Assembly: GCF_023715745.1 (NCBI RefSeq) | Contig: NZ_JAMBOV010000003.1 | Coordinates: 186,001 to 250,000, forward strand | Source: Microbacterium oleivorans | GTDB taxonomy: Bacteria; Actinomycetota; Actinomycetes; Actinomycetales; Microbacteriaceae | Length of the DNA: 64,000 nucleotides | Direction of reading: 5' to 3' | Part shown: piece after piece, positions 48,870-60,692 of the stretch | Numbering within the stretch: position 1 is the first letter of the stretch | Layout of the letters: every line of letters starts with the position of its first letter | Notes under the pieces: generated by a model | What the model saw: the letters and a program-made list of their open reading frames with translations, nothing else | Database searches by the model: none | What the model was told of the DNA's origin: nothing | Position numbers and translations under genes: made by a program

Positions 48870-48875
48870 GAAGGG

Positions 48876-49223
48876 ATGAGCGAGCCGTCGGTGTTCACCC
48901 GCATCCTCCGGGGTGAGATCCCCTCCGAGATCATCGCGGAGACCGAGAACGCGTTCGCGATCCGCGACATCGCCCCCCAGGCCCCCGTGCACCTGCTCGT
49001 CATCCCCAAGAGCGAGCGCTACCGCGACGTCGTCGAGCTCGCGGCGGGCGACCCCGCCCTCCTCGCCGAGCTCGTGGGGCTCGCGAACAGCATCGCGGCG
49101 GAGCATGCCGACGGCGACTTCCGCCTGATCTTCAACACCGGTCCGGGAGCGGGCCAGACCGTCTTCCACGTCCACGCCCACGTGCTGGGCGGCGGGCTCA
49201 GCGAAGGGAGCCTCGGTGGCTGA
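48876..49223 (+). CDS. histidine triad (HIT) nucleotide-binding protein
   Basis: Hint-type phosphoramidase acting on AMP-lysine or AMP-amine conjugates. 115 residues. N-terminal FTRILRGEIPSEIIAET and the triad HVHAHV near 103-108, with NTGPGAGQTVF just before. The last eight bases overlap the phoH start. Confidence 0.93.
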   Translation: MSEPSVFTRILRGEIPSEIIAETENAFAIRDIAPQAPVHLLVIPKSERYRDVVELAAGDPALLAELVGLANSIAAEHADGDFRLIFNTGPGAGQTVFHVHAHVLGGGLSEGSLGG

Positions 49224-50298
49224 CAGCACCGAACCCACCGTCGACCGCATTTATGCGGACGGCGTCGCGATGGTGCAGCTGCTGGGTCCCCAGGACCGGC
49301 TGCTGCGCACCGTCGAGCACGAGCACCCCGATGTGCAGGTCCACGTCCGGGGCAACGAGATCACCCTCACGGGTGAGACCGGCGCCGTCGCCCGCGCCCG
49401 CGAGCTCGTCGACGAGCTGATCGGCATGGCCCGTGCCGGGCAGGGCCTCGACCCGAGCGACGTCACCCAGTCGAACCGCATCCTCCGAGACAACGGCGGG
49501 ATGCGTCCCTCCGAGGTGCTGGGCGAGGCGATCCTCTCCTCGCGCGGCAAGGTCATCCGCCCGAAGACGCTCGGTCAGAAGGAGTACGTCGACGCGATCG
49601 AGGAGAACACGATCGTGTTCGGCATCGGCCCCGCGGGTACCGGCAAGACCTATCTCGCGATGGCGAAGGCCGTGCAGGCGCTGCAGCGCAAGGAGGTCAG
49701 CCGCATCATCCTGACCCGTCCCGCCGTCGAGGCGGGCGAGCGCCTCGGATTCCTGCCGGGAACGTTGACCGACAAGATCGACCCCTACCTGCGGCCGCTC
49801 TACGACGCGCTCAACGAGATGATGGACCCTGAGCTCGTCCCGAAGCTCATGGCGTCGGGCACCATCGAGGTCGCGCCGCTGGCCTACATGCGCGGACGTA
49901 CGCTCAACGACTCGTTCGTCGTGCTCGACGAGGCGCAGAACACGACGCCCGAGCAGATGAAGATGTTCCTCACGCGTCTCGGGTTCGGGACGCGCATGGT
50001 CGTGACCGGTGACATCACGCAGGTCGACCTGCCCCAGGGTGCATCGGGTCTGCGCCTGGTCACCCGGGTGCTCAAGGACATCGACGACATCCACTTCGCG
50101 CGGCTGACGAGCGACGACGTCGTGCGCCACACCCTGGTGGGTCGCATCGTCGACGCCTACAGCGCGTACGACGAGGAGAAGCTCGCCGCGCGCCGCGAGC
50201 GCGACGAGGCGAGCGAGTTCGCGAACCGCGCGGAGCGCCGAGCCGGCCTGCGCCCCGCCGGCCCCCGTGACCGCCAGCCCAAACGAGGACGATCATGA
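49216..50298 (+). CDS. PhoH family ATPase (YbeZ type)
   Basis: 360 residues from GTG 49216. N-terminal KH-like part (LLGPQDRLLRTVEHEHPDVQVHVRGNEI), Walker A GPAGTGKTYLA near 138, ILTRPAVEAGERLGFLPG, and Walker B VVLDEAQNTTPEQM near 235. YbeZ proteins interact with YbeY in rRNA maturation, and ybeY follows with a four-base overlap, supporting that role over phosphate regulation. C-terminus is rich in Arg. Confidence 0.94.
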   Translation: MADSTEPTVDRIYADGVAMVQLLGPQDRLLRTVEHEHPDVQVHVRGNEITLTGETGAVARARELVDELIGMARAGQGLDPSDVTQSNRILRDNGGMRPSEVLGEAILSSRGKVIRPKTLGQKEYVDAIEENTIVFGIGPAGTGKTYLAMAKAVQALQRKEVSRIILTRPAVEAGERLGFLPGTLTDKIDPYLRPLYDALNEMMDPELVPKLMASGTIEVAPLAYMRGRTLNDSFVVLDEAQNTTPEQMKMFLTRLGFGTRMVVTGDITQVDLPQGASGLRLVTRVLKDIDDIHFARLTSDDVVRHTLVGRIVDAYSAYDEEKLAARRERDEASEFANRAERRAGLRPAGPRDRQPKRGRS

Positions 50299-50762
50299 CC
50301 ATCGAGATCACCAACGAGTCCGGCGTCGAGGTCGATGAGACCGTCCTGCTGCGCCTGACCGAGCACAACTTCGCCGAGCTCCACGTGAGCCCCGACGCGG
50401 ACGTCGCGATCCTCCTCGTCGACGAGGGCGCGATGGAGGCCCTGCACGTGCAGTGGATGGACGAGCCGGGGCCGACCGACGTGCTCAGCTTCCCGATGGA
50501 CGAGCTGCGCCCGGGCACGGAGGAGGCGCCCACGCCTCCCGGCCTGCTCGGCGACATCGTGCTCTGCCCGCAGGTGGCCGAGACCCAGGCGCAGGCGGCG
50601 AAGCACTCCACGATGGACGAGCTCATCCTCCTGACGACGCACGGCCTGCTGCACCTGCTCGGTTTCGACCATGCCGAGCCCGAGGAGGAGCGCGAGATGT
50701 TCGGGCTCCAGAAGGAGCTCATCGGCGCGTTCCACTCGAGCGAGCGCCGCCGACGCGCATGA
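50295..50762 (+). CDS. ybeY: endoribonuclease YbeY
   Basis: Zinc-dependent RNase in 16S 3'-end maturation and 70S quality control. 155 residues. The zinc site HGLLHLLGFDH (HxxxHxxxxxH) is near 117-127 and the MDEPGPTDVLSFPMDE segment near 55. Overlaps phoH and the downstream CBS-domain gene by four bases each. Confidence 0.96.
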   Translation: MTIEITNESGVEVDETVLLRLTEHNFAELHVSPDADVAILLVDEGAMEALHVQWMDEPGPTDVLSFPMDELRPGTEEAPTPPGLLGDIVLCPQVAETQAQAAKHSTMDELILLTTHGLLHLLGFDHAEPEEEREMFGLQKELIGAFHSSERRRRA

Positions 50763-52081
50763 CCGAGGTCCTCCTCCTCGTCGCCGCCGGACTCCTCGTC
50801 GCGCTCGGCGGTCTCATGGCCTCGCTCGAGGCAGCTCTCGATGTGACCGGTCGTGCCGATCTCGCCGACCTCGCCGACGAGGCCCGGTCGGGAACGGCGC
50901 TGCGACGCATCGCGGCCGACCCCGACGCGCACCGCACCGCCGTCGTGTTCATCCGCATCCTCGTCGAGACGGCCGCCGCGGTCCTCGTGACGGTCGCGCT
51001 GACGCTGATCTTCGACAACATCTGGTGGGCGATGCTCGCCGCCGTCGTGCTGATGACGATCGCGTCGTTCGTGCTCGTCGGCGCCTCACCGCGCGCGGTG
51101 GGGCGCCAGCACGCGAAGGGTTTCCTCCGGTTCTGCGCCCCGCTGATCCGCGGCGCGCGCATCGTGCTGGGCCCGCTCGCGCACCTGCTCGTCCTCGTGG
51201 GCGACCGACTGACGCCCGGCATCCACCGAGGCGCCTCGTTCGCCTCCGAGGAGCAGCTGCTCAGCATGGTCGACGAGGCCGCGTCGCAGGACCTCATCGA
51301 GGCCGACGACCGCGACCTCATCCACTCGGTGTTCGACTTCACCGACCGCTTCGTGCGCGCCGTCATGGTGCCGCGCACCGACATGGTGACGATGGATGCC
51401 GCGGCCACGACGCAGCAGGCGATGACGCTCTTCCTCGACAAGGGCGTCTCCCGCATCCCGATCGCCGACGGTGAGGCTGACGACATCACCGGTGTCGTCT
51501 ATCTGAAGGACCTCGTGCAGTTCGCCTACCGGGACGAGACCGCGTGGCGCGGAGTGCCGGTCGCGCAGATCGCACGCCCGGCCGTCTTCGTCCCCGAATC
51601 CATGCGCGCAGAGACGCTCCTCCAGCAGATGAAGCGCGAGGCCGTGCACGTGTGCCTCGTCGTCGACGAGTACGGCGGCGTCTCGGGCCTCGTCACGCTC
51701 GAGGACCTGATCGAGGAGCTCGTGGGGGAGATCTCCGACGAGTACGACCTGCGGACCCGCGAGGTCACGGACCTCGGCGACGGTCGGTTCCGCGTGTCGA
51801 CCCGTCTCGGCCTCGACGAGGTCGGCGACCTGTTCGGCATCGAGCTCGAGGACGACGACGTCGATTCGATCGGCGGCCTGTTCGGCAAGGCACTCGGCAG
51901 CGTCCCCGTGCCCGGCGCCCGTGTCGAGCACAGCGGTCTGGTCCTCACGGGCGGGACCTCGCTCGGCCGGGGCCGCGGCCTCGCGACCGTCTTCGTCGAA
52001 CGCTCCGAGAGTCTCGACGCCGCCGAGAGCGCCTTCTCGCCCACCACCGGAGAGGTCCGCGTCTCGCGGGGATCGGAGTGA
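50759..52081 (+). CDS. hemolysin-family membrane protein with CNNM, CBS and CorC domains
   Basis: 440 residues. N-terminal CNNM/DUF21 domain with three to four hydrophobic segments (VLLLVAAGLLVALGG, TAAAVLVTVALTLIF, WWAMLAAVVLMTIASFVLVG), paired CBS domains (MVPRTDMVTMDAAAT near 205 and DITGVVYLKDLVQF), and the CorC_HlyC domain (VSTRLGLDEVGDLFGIELEDDDVDSIGG). Relatives move Mg2+ or Co2+; 'hemolysin' is a legacy name. In the ybeY-era operon. Confidence 0.92.
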   Translation: MTEVLLLVAAGLLVALGGLMASLEAALDVTGRADLADLADEARSGTALRRIAADPDAHRTAVVFIRILVETAAAVLVTVALTLIFDNIWWAMLAAVVLMTIASFVLVGASPRAVGRQHAKGFLRFCAPLIRGARIVLGPLAHLLVLVGDRLTPGIHRGASFASEEQLLSMVDEAASQDLIEADDRDLIHSVFDFTDRFVRAVMVPRTDMVTMDAAATTQQAMTLFLDKGVSRIPIADGEADDITGVVYLKDLVQFAYRDETAWRGVPVAQIARPAVFVPESMRAETLLQQMKREAVHVCLVVDEYGGVSGLVTLEDLIEELVGEISDEYDLRTREVTDLGDGRFRVSTRLGLDEVGDLFGIELEDDDVDSIGGLFGKALGSVPVPGARVEHSGLVLTGGTSLGRGRGLATVFVERSESLDAAESAFSPTTGEVRVSRGSE

Positions 52082-52083
52082 CC

Positions 52084-52974
52084 ATGACCAGCCGTTCCGG
52101 CTTCGTGACGTTCGTGGGGCGCCCCAACGTCGGCAAGTCCACCCTGACCAACGCGCTCGTCGGCGAGAAGGTGGCGATCACCAGCGACAAACCGCAGACG
52201 ACCCGCAAGGCGATCCGCGGCATCCTCAACCGCCCGACGGGGCAGCTCGTGATCGTGGACACCCCCGGCATCCACAAGCCGCGCACCCTGCTCGGTCAAC
52301 GCCTCAACGACCTCGTCGAACAGGTGCTCGGCGACGTCGACGCGATCGGCTTCCTCGTGCCGGCGACCGAGAAGGTCGGTCCCGGCGACCGCCGCATCGC
52401 GGCGTCCCTCGATGGGTACGGGCGCGCCAAGAAGGTGGCCATCGTCACGAAGGTCGACATCGCCTCCCGCGAGGAGATCACCGAGCGGCTCATGGAGGTC
52501 GATTCGCTGCGCGAGGACTGGGACGCCGTGATCCCGCTGTCCGCCGTGACGGACGAGCAACTCGACGTCCTCGCCGACGAACTGCTCAAACTCATGCCCG
52601 AGGGGCCCGCGCTCTATCCCGAGGGCGTCGTCACCGACGAGAGCCTCGAGGACCGGATCGCCGAGATCATCCGCGAGGCGGCACTGGACGGCGTCCGCGA
52701 CGAGCTGCCGCACTCCATCGCCGTCACGGTCGAGGACGTCAGTCCCCGCGAAGACAGCGACCTCACCGATGTCTACGCGAACATCGTCGTCGAGCGCGAC
52801 AGCCAGAAGGCGATCATCATCGGCCGCAAGGGCTCACGCCTCGCCGACGTGGGCGCTCGCTCCCGCGCGGGGATCGAGCCGCTGGTCGGCGGGCGGGTGT
52901 ATCTGTCGCTGCACGTGCGGGTGGCCAAGGAATGGCAGCGCGACCCCAAGCAACTGGGGCGCCTCGGATTCTGA
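52084..52974 (+). CDS. era: GTPase Era
   Basis: Binds the 16S 3' end during 30S assembly. 296 residues. G1 GRPNVGKST near 10-18, G2 DKPQTTRKAIRG, G3 DTPGIHKP near 60, G4 TKVD near 122; the C-terminal KH domain has IVVERDSQKAIIIGRKGSRL. GTG 52078 overlaps the previous stop and is a possible start, but ATG 52084 has GGAG five bases upstream and was preferred. Confidence 0.96.
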   Translation: MTSRSGFVTFVGRPNVGKSTLTNALVGEKVAITSDKPQTTRKAIRGILNRPTGQLVIVDTPGIHKPRTLLGQRLNDLVEQVLGDVDAIGFLVPATEKVGPGDRRIAASLDGYGRAKKVAIVTKVDIASREEITERLMEVDSLREDWDAVIPLSAVTDEQLDVLADELLKLMPEGPALYPEGVVTDESLEDRIAEIIREAALDGVRDELPHSIAVTVEDVSPREDSDLTDVYANIVVERDSQKAIIIGRKGSRLADVGARSRAGIEPLVGGRVYLSLHVRVAKEWQRDPKQLGRLGF

Positions 52975-53010
52975 CCGGCGGGGGCGCCGGCGAGACAGGA
53001 AGGACGACGC

Positions 53011-53943
53011 ATGGCTCAGGCATGGTTCGCGACGGGTCCCGGTGGTATCGGCGAGTGGGAGCTGCGGGACGTCGAGGTGCCGGCGCCCGGCCCGGGTGAG
53101 GTGACGATCCGCATCCACGCCGCGGGGATGAATCCCGCCGACGTCAAGCATTCGGCGCGACCGGGGGCGTCCTTCCCCGTCCCGCTGGGCTACGAGGTGT
53201 CGGGCGAGATCACGGCGATCGGTCCGGATACAGCGATCGGTTCCGGCGCGGCCCGGGTGGGAGACGAGGTCCTGGCGTTCCGCGTGAGCGGCGGGTATGC
53301 GACCGAGCTGACGATCCCCGCCGAGAAGGCGTTCCACAAGCCGTGGACCCTGACACATCCCGAGGCGGCGAATCTGCTGCTCGCGGGGGCCACGGCGGCG
53401 GAGCTTCTCGACCGCAGCGGTGCGCGCGAGGGCGACCTCGTCCTGTTCCACGCGGCATCCGGTGCGGTCGGGGTCAGCTTCCTGCAGCAAGCGCGGACGC
53501 GCGGGGTGCGCGTCGTCGGGACGGCGGGACCCGCCAACCTCGACGTCGTCCGGCGCTACGGAGGCGTGGCCATCGAGTACGGCGAGGGCCTCGTCGAGAG
53601 AGCGAGAGAGGCGGCTTCGGGCGCGCCCTTCGTGGCAGCGCTCGACGGCGTCGGCACGGACGAGGCGCTGGAGGCGTCCTTCGAACTCGTGGCGGACCGC
53701 CAGCGGATCATCACGATCGTCCGGCCCGACCGCGTGGAGCCCGATGGCATCGTGGCGATCGGCGGGATGATGAGGGCCAGCGCGGTCTTCCGCGACGGTG
53801 TCCGCGGTCCGCTGGTCGATCTGGCCGCACAGGGCCTGCTCGAGGTTCCCGTTGCACGGACGTACCCGTTGAACGAGGCGCGCAGTGCCGCGGAGTACCT
53901 CATGACGGGCCACCCGGGCGGAAAGCTCGCGCTCATCCCCTGA
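53011..53943 (+). CDS. NADP-dependent quinone oxidoreductase-like protein (MDR superfamily)
   Basis: 310 residues of the zinc-free medium-chain dehydrogenase branch: GroES-like part (PGPGEVTIRIHAAGMNPADVKH), then a Rossmann fold with LFHAASGAVGVSFLQQARTRG near 146-166 (AxxGxVG nucleotide motif). The zinc-binding cysteines of alcohol dehydrogenases are absent. AGGAAGG precedes ATG 53011. Substrate unknown; not evidently linked to era. Confidence 0.9.
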   Translation: MAQAWFATGPGGIGEWELRDVEVPAPGPGEVTIRIHAAGMNPADVKHSARPGASFPVPLGYEVSGEITAIGPDTAIGSGAARVGDEVLAFRVSGGYATELTIPAEKAFHKPWTLTHPEAANLLLAGATAAELLDRSGAREGDLVLFHAASGAVGVSFLQQARTRGVRVVGTAGPANLDVVRRYGGVAIEYGEGLVERAREAASGAPFVAALDGVGTDEALEASFELVADRQRIITIVRPDRVEPDGIVAIGGMMRASAVFRDGVRGPLVDLAAQGLLEVPVARTYPLNEARSAAEYLMTGHPGGKLALIP

Positions 53944-53952
53944 GCCAGCGCC

Positions 53953-56547
<2,595 letters not shown>

Positions 56548-56574
56548 GTCCGCGCGGCCGCCGTCGGGACCTTG

Positions 56575-57261
56575 TCACGGTCTGATGATCGGGATCGTCG
56601 AGGTCTCGACGGCGACCTTGCGCCGGTAGAGCGCACGCTGCTCCGGCAGGGAGATGTCGAACGCGACGGCGAGGACCCGGATGACGGCGGTGACCGCGAT
56701 GCAGGTGATCGCGGCGGGCACCGCCGAGACACCGAGGAGATCGAGCACGGCCAGGACGGCGCACCCGACCGCCGCGGCGACGGCGTAGAGCGAGCCGACG
56801 TGCATCATCGCGACGGGCAGGCCCATGAACACGTCGCGGAGCAGACCGCCGCCGACGGCCGCGCACGCCCCGACGAACACCGACGGGATGAGGGGCAGGC
56901 CGAGCGCCAGCGCCTTGGTGGTGCCCAGTGCGCCGAACATGCCGATCGCGACCGCGTCGAGGGCGACGATGACGGCGTTGAGGCGCTGGAAGAGGTTCGC
57001 AAGCAGCATCCCGACCAGCGCCGCGACGGTCACGGTGATGAGGTAGCCGTCGCTCTGGAGCGCGACGGGCGTCGTGTTCAGGAGCAGATCGCGGATCATG
57101 CCGCCGCCGAGCCCCATGACGACGCCGATGATCGCGACCCCGAGCAGGTCGAGCCGGCGCTGTCCCTGAAACCCCGAGGCGAACAGGGCACCCTGCACGC
57201 CGCCGAGCCCGACGGCGGTCAGATCGGCCCAGAGGGGGATGAGGAACTGCGGCTCGGTCAC
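56575..57261 (-). CDS. UPF0126/TRIC-type membrane protein
   Basis: 228 residues from GTG 57259-57261 (a GTG at 57282 adds seven residues). Two similar halves of three hydrophobic segments each carry [12 protein letters not shown] and [12 protein letters not shown], the signature of the UPF0126 family, now related to trimeric intracellular cation channels. Likely a potassium or other monovalent cation channel; not proven for this branch. Divergent from recO with only 35 bases between starts. Confidence 0.88.
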   Translation of the reverse strand: MTEPQFLIPLWADLTAVGLGGVQGALFASGFQGQRRLDLLGVAIIGVVMGLGGGMIRDLLLNTTPVALQSDGYLITVTVAALVGMLLANLFQRLNAVIVALDAVAIGMFGALGTTKALALGLPLIPSVFVGACAAVGGGLLRDVFMGLPVAMMHVGSLYAVAAAVGCAVLAVLDLLGVSAVPAAITCIAVTAVIRVLAVAFDISLPEQRALYRRKVAVETSTIPIIRP

Positions 57262-57284
57262 GCCTTCATTGTGCCCGGTCACGG

Positions 57285-57290
57285 GATAAT
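57285..57290 (+). promoter_or_regulatory. -10 element (GATAAT) of recO, leaderless
   Basis: GATAAT then six bases (CGAGGG) then GTG 57297. Lies in the short divergent region with the channel gene. Confidence 0.5.
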
Positions 57291-57296
57291 CGAGGG

Positions 57297-58025
57297 GTGC
57301 CCACTTACCGCGACGAAGTCGTGGTCCTTCGCACCCACAAGCTGGGAGAGGCGGACCGCATCCTGACGATGCTGAGCCGTCGTCACGGCAAGGTGCGCGC
57401 CGTCGCGAAGGGGGTGCGCCGGACGTCCTCGAAGTTCGGCGCCCGGCTCGAGCCGTTCATGGTCGCCGACGTCCAGATGTACAAGGGACGCTCGCTCGAC
57501 ATCGTGCAGCAGGCGGAGTCCCTGGGCGCCTACGGCGCAGACATCGCGACGGATTACGACCGCTACACCGCGGCATCCGCCATGTCCGAGACCGCGGACC
57601 GCCTGAACGAGGCGGAGACGACACCGCAGCAGTACCTGCTCCTGGTCGGTGGCCTCCGTGCCCTCGCCCGAGGGGATCACGCGCCGCGCGCCGTGCTCGA
57701 CTCGTACCTCCTGCGTGTCATGTCGCTCTCGGGATGGGCGCCGTCGCTGCAGGAGTGCGCCCGGTGCGGCGCGCCAGGCCCGCACGAGTGGTTCGTCGCG
57801 CAGCTCGGCGGCATCGTCTGTTCCGCCTGCGCCCCGGCGGGGTCGCCGCGCGTGAGCGCCGAGACCGGTGGTCTGCTGCGTGCACTGCTGGCGGGGGAGT
57901 GGGACGTGGTGGATGCCGCGTCTCCCGGCGCCACGGCGGCATCGTCCGGCCTGATCGCCGCCTACGCGCAGTGGCACACCGAGCGCGGCATCCGTTCCCT
58001 GTCCCACCTGGAGGCGCCTCGGTGA
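57297..58025 (+). CDS. recO: DNA repair protein RecO
   Basis: Loads RecA onto SSB-coated single-stranded DNA. 242 residues from GTG 57297. OB-fold N-terminus ([28 protein letters not shown]), helical middle, and a four-Cys zinc site: CARCGAP near 155-160 and CSACAP near 177. Overlaps uppS by four bases, an order common in actinobacteria. Confidence 0.95.
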   Translation: MPTYRDEVVVLRTHKLGEADRILTMLSRRHGKVRAVAKGVRRTSSKFGARLEPFMVADVQMYKGRSLDIVQQAESLGAYGADIATDYDRYTAASAMSETADRLNEAETTPQQYLLLVGGLRALARGDHAPRAVLDSYLLRVMSLSGWAPSLQECARCGAPGPHEWFVAQLGGIVCSACAPAGSPRVSAETGGLLRALLAGEWDVVDAASPGATAASSGLIAAYAQWHTERGIRSLSHLEAPR

Positions 58026-58828
58026 GTCCCAAGCCGTACACGCATCGCGACGCGGTGCCCTACCGACCGCTCGACTGGACCGGCCTGTATCCGCCCGAGT
58101 TCCCCAAGGGCGCAGTGCCCGCGCACGTCGCGATCGTGATGGACGGCAACGGCCGGTGGGCCAACCGCCGCGGCCTGACCCGCATCGAGGGGCATCGTGC
58201 GGGGGAGGAGGTGCTGCTCGATGTCGTCGCCGGCGCGATCCAAGCCGGGGTGAAGCACCTCAGCGTGTACGCCTTCTCGACCGAGAACTGGGCGCGCTCG
58301 CCCGAGGAGGTGCGCTTCCTCATGGGCTACAACCGGGACGTGCTGCACCGCCGTCGGGACCAGCTCAACGAGTGGGACGTGCGCATCCGCTGGGCGGGTC
58401 GGAAGCCGCGCCTGTGGGGCTCCGTGATCAAGGAGCTGCAGTACGCCGAAGAACTCACGCGGAACAACACCGGGCTGACGCTCACCATGTGCATCAACTA
58501 CGGCGGGCGCCTCGAGATCATCGACGCGATGCGTGCGATGGGTGAGGAGATCGCCCGGGGACGCCTCAAGCCGTCGGCCATCACCGAGAAGACGCTGCGG
58601 CGTCACCTGTACGTGCCGGACATGCCCGACGTCGACCTCTTCGTGCGGTCGAGCGGTGAGCAGCGGACGTCGAACTTCCTGCTCTGGGAGGCGGCCTACG
58701 CCGAGATGGTGTTCCTCGACACGCTGTGGCCGGACTTCTCCCGCACCGATCTGTGGGGCGCGATCGAGCTGTTCCTCTCCAGGGACCGCCGCTTCGGCGG
58801 GGCCAAGGACGCGCCGACGACCTCCTGA
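58022..58828 (+). CDS. uppS: isoprenyl transferase (undecaprenyl/decaprenyl diphosphate synthase)
   Basis: cis-Prenyltransferase making the lipid carrier for cell-wall synthesis. 268 residues from GTG 58022. Motifs: [18 protein letters not shown] near 38-55 (catalytic Asp), [23 protein letters not shown] and [18 protein letters not shown] near 202-219. Product chain length cannot be told. Confidence 0.95.
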   Translation: MSPKPYTHRDAVPYRPLDWTGLYPPEFPKGAVPAHVAIVMDGNGRWANRRGLTRIEGHRAGEEVLLDVVAGAIQAGVKHLSVYAFSTENWARSPEEVRFLMGYNRDVLHRRRDQLNEWDVRIRWAGRKPRLWGSVIKELQYAEELTRNNTGLTLTMCINYGGRLEIIDAMRAMGEEIARGRLKPSAITEKTLRRHLYVPDMPDVDLFVRSSGEQRTSNFLLWEAAYAEMVFLDTLWPDFSRTDLWGAIELFLSRDRRFGGAKDAPTTS

Positions 58829-58830
58829 GC

Positions 58831-59397
58831 TCAGCGGGCCGCGTCGGCCGCGGGTCCCGCGAGCCAACGATCGACCTCACGGGGGTGCCGGAGGTGCACG
58901 ACCGGCAGGTCGTACTCGGCGGCGACCCGCGGCATCCGTTCCTTCCAGGTGCCGTGCGTGCGCATCTCCCAGCGCAGGATGTGGTCCCGGTCGCGGAACA
59001 CCGTCCACAGCGGCGGTTCGACGTTGCCGTTCCACAGGGGCTGACGCAGGACGCTGCGCCGCACCGTGCGTCGCAGCAGTCGGGTCCGCGCGACGCGACG
59101 GGGCAGGTCGAGCCACACGGCGAGGTCGGCGCGCTCGCCGAGGAGCTGGCCGCCGCCCACGCCGAAGTAGTTCCACTCCGACACCCACCGCTCGCTCGCC
59201 GCGACCCGGCGCACGTCATCGAGGAACTCGGGTCGGGGCGTCCAGCCCGATCCGTGGAAGAGGGAGTCGAGCTCGGTGTACTCCAACGACCAGAGAGCGG
59301 CGAGACGGGCTGCCAGGGTCGACTTGCCCACCCCCGTCGTGCCGGCGATCACGACGCGGCGAGGCGTGTGCGGGAGAGGGTCGCCGGCGGAGAGCAT
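58831..59397 (-). CDS. P-loop kinase-like protein (topology modulation/AAA type)
   Basis: 188 residues. Walker A AGTTGVGKSTLA near 18-29, then YTELDSLFHGSGWTPRPEF, DLAVWLDLPRRVARTRLLRR and the basic KERMP segment: the pattern of small adenylate-kinase-like proteins annotated as topology modulation protein FlaR. Phosphate acceptor unknown. An earlier ATG exists, but TACGCT at 59404-59409 (minus strand) lies exactly six bases before ATG 59397. Convergent with uppS. Confidence 0.82.
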   Translation of the reverse strand: MLSAGDPLPHTPRRVVIAGTTGVGKSTLAARLAALWSLEYTELDSLFHGSGWTPRPEFLDDVRRVAASERWVSEWNYFGVGGGQLLGERADLAVWLDLPRRVARTRLLRRTVRRSVLRQPLWNGNVEPPLWTVFRDRDHILRWEMRTHGTWKERMPRVAAEYDLPVVHLRHPREVDRWLAGPAADAAR

Positions 59398-59456
59398 CGG
59401 ACCAGCGTAGGACGGGCACGGGAATAGATGCGAGCGCCCGAGCTGTTGCACCGGAT

Positions 59457-60134
59457 GTGACGGATGCCATCAAGATCGACGTGTGGAGCGACATCGCCTG
59501 CCCCTGGTGCTACATCGGCAAGCGCAACCTGGAGAAGGGTCTCGCCGCGACGGCGGATGACGCCGACGCCCCGCGCGTGGAGGTGACCTTCCACTCGTAC
59601 GAGCTGTCCCCGGACACGCCCGTCGACTTCGACGGGAACGAGGTCGAGTTCCTGTCGCAGCACAAGGGCATGGCGCCCGAGCAGGTGAAGCCGATGCTCG
59701 ACCGCGTGACCGGCGTCGCCGCCGAGGCGGGTCTCGAGTACCGCTTCGATCTCCTGAAGCACACCAACACGGTGAAGGCGCACGAGCTGCTCCACTTCGC
59801 CAAGGAGCAGGGACGGCAGAAGGAGATGACCGAGCGGCTCATGTCCGCGTACTTCACCGAGGGTCGTCATGTGGGCCGCATCGACGACCTCGTCGAGCTC
59901 GCCGTCGAGGCGGGCCTGGACCGGGATGCCGCACGCGACGCCCTCGAGTCGGGACGCCATCTCGAGGCGGTGCGGGCAGACCAGGCGCAGGCGCAGGCCT
60001 ACGGCATCCAGGGTGTGCCGTTCTTCGTCATCGACGGCAAGTACGGGGTCAGCGGCGCCCAGCCCGCCGAGGCGTTCGCGCAGATCGCGCGTCAGGTCTG
60101 GGCCGAGCGCGCACAGGCGACCGCAGCGAGCTGA
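59457..60134 (+). CDS. DsbA family oxidoreductase (FrnE-like)
   Basis: 225 residues from GTG 59457. Thioredoxin fold with CPWC (Cys15, Cys18) after VWSDIAC, then YELSPDTPVDFDGNEVEFLS, FAKEQGRQKEMTERLMSAYF and the cis-Pro segment IQGVPFFVIDGKYGVSGAQP. No signal peptide, so cytoplasmic; FrnE relatives act in thiol redox or polyketide pathways. The frame stays open upstream, but that region is antisense to the kinase gene. Confidence 0.92.
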   Translation: MTDAIKIDVWSDIACPWCYIGKRNLEKGLAATADDADAPRVEVTFHSYELSPDTPVDFDGNEVEFLSQHKGMAPEQVKPMLDRVTGVAAEAGLEYRFDLLKHTNTVKAHELLHFAKEQGRQKEMTERLMSAYFTEGRHVGRIDDLVELAVEAGLDRDAARDALESGRHLEAVRADQAQAQAYGIQGVPFFVIDGKYGVSGAQPAEAFAQIARQVWAERAQATAAS

Positions 60135-60629
60135 TCAGGCGAGGGCGCCCTCGATCGCAGCGATCACCTCGGGCTCGTTCGGCTTGGTCTGCGGGCGGAA
60201 CCGGTGAAGCTCGCCGTCCCGTGTCACGAGGAACTTCTCGAAGTTCCACATGACGGGGCCCTTCGCGCGCTCCGCGTTCGGAGTCTTCTTCAGCGCCTTG
60301 TACAGCGGGGCCGCGTGTGAGCCGTTCACGCGGATCTTGTCCATGATGGGGAAGGTGATGCCCCAGTTGACCGCGCAGTAGTCCAGGATCTCCTCCATGG
60401 ACCCGGGCTCCTGCCCCATGAACTGGTTGCACGGGAAGCCGACGACCTGAAGACCCCGGTCGCCGTACGTCTTCTGCAGCTCCTCGAGCTGCTCGTACTG
60501 CGGGGCGAGGCCGCACTTGGACGCGACGTTCACGATGAGGAACGCCTTGTCGCCGAAGTCGCTCAGTGTCGCCTCCTTGCCGTCAGCGGTCGTGAACGGG
60601 ATCTCGCGCAGGGAGGGGGCGTCGGTCAT
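60135..60629 (-). CDS. glutathione peroxidase family protein (thiol peroxidase)
   Basis: Reduces hydroperoxides. 164 residues from ATG 60627-60629. Catalytic Cys39 in ASKCGL (Cys, not selenocysteine), Gln73 in NQFMGQEPG and Trp-Asn in VMWNFEKFLV. C67 in FPCNQF could be the resolving Cys used with thioredoxin. Actinobacteria of this type make mycothiol rather than glutathione, so thioredoxin is the likelier donor. TATCGT lies six bases before the ATG, with GGAGAC between. Confidence 0.92.
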   Translation of the reverse strand: MTDAPSLREIPFTTADGKEATLSDFGDKAFLIVNVASKCGLAPQYEQLEELQKTYGDRGLQVVGFPCNQFMGQEPGSMEEILDYCAVNWGITFPIMDKIRVNGSHAAPLYKALKKTPNAERAKGPVMWNFEKFLVTRDGELHRFRPQTKPNEPEVIAAIEGALA

Positions 60630-60692
60630 GTCTCCACGATAGGACGCGCATCGCTGCCGCGAGCGCTCGCCGTCTGGGAGAATGGGAAGGAT

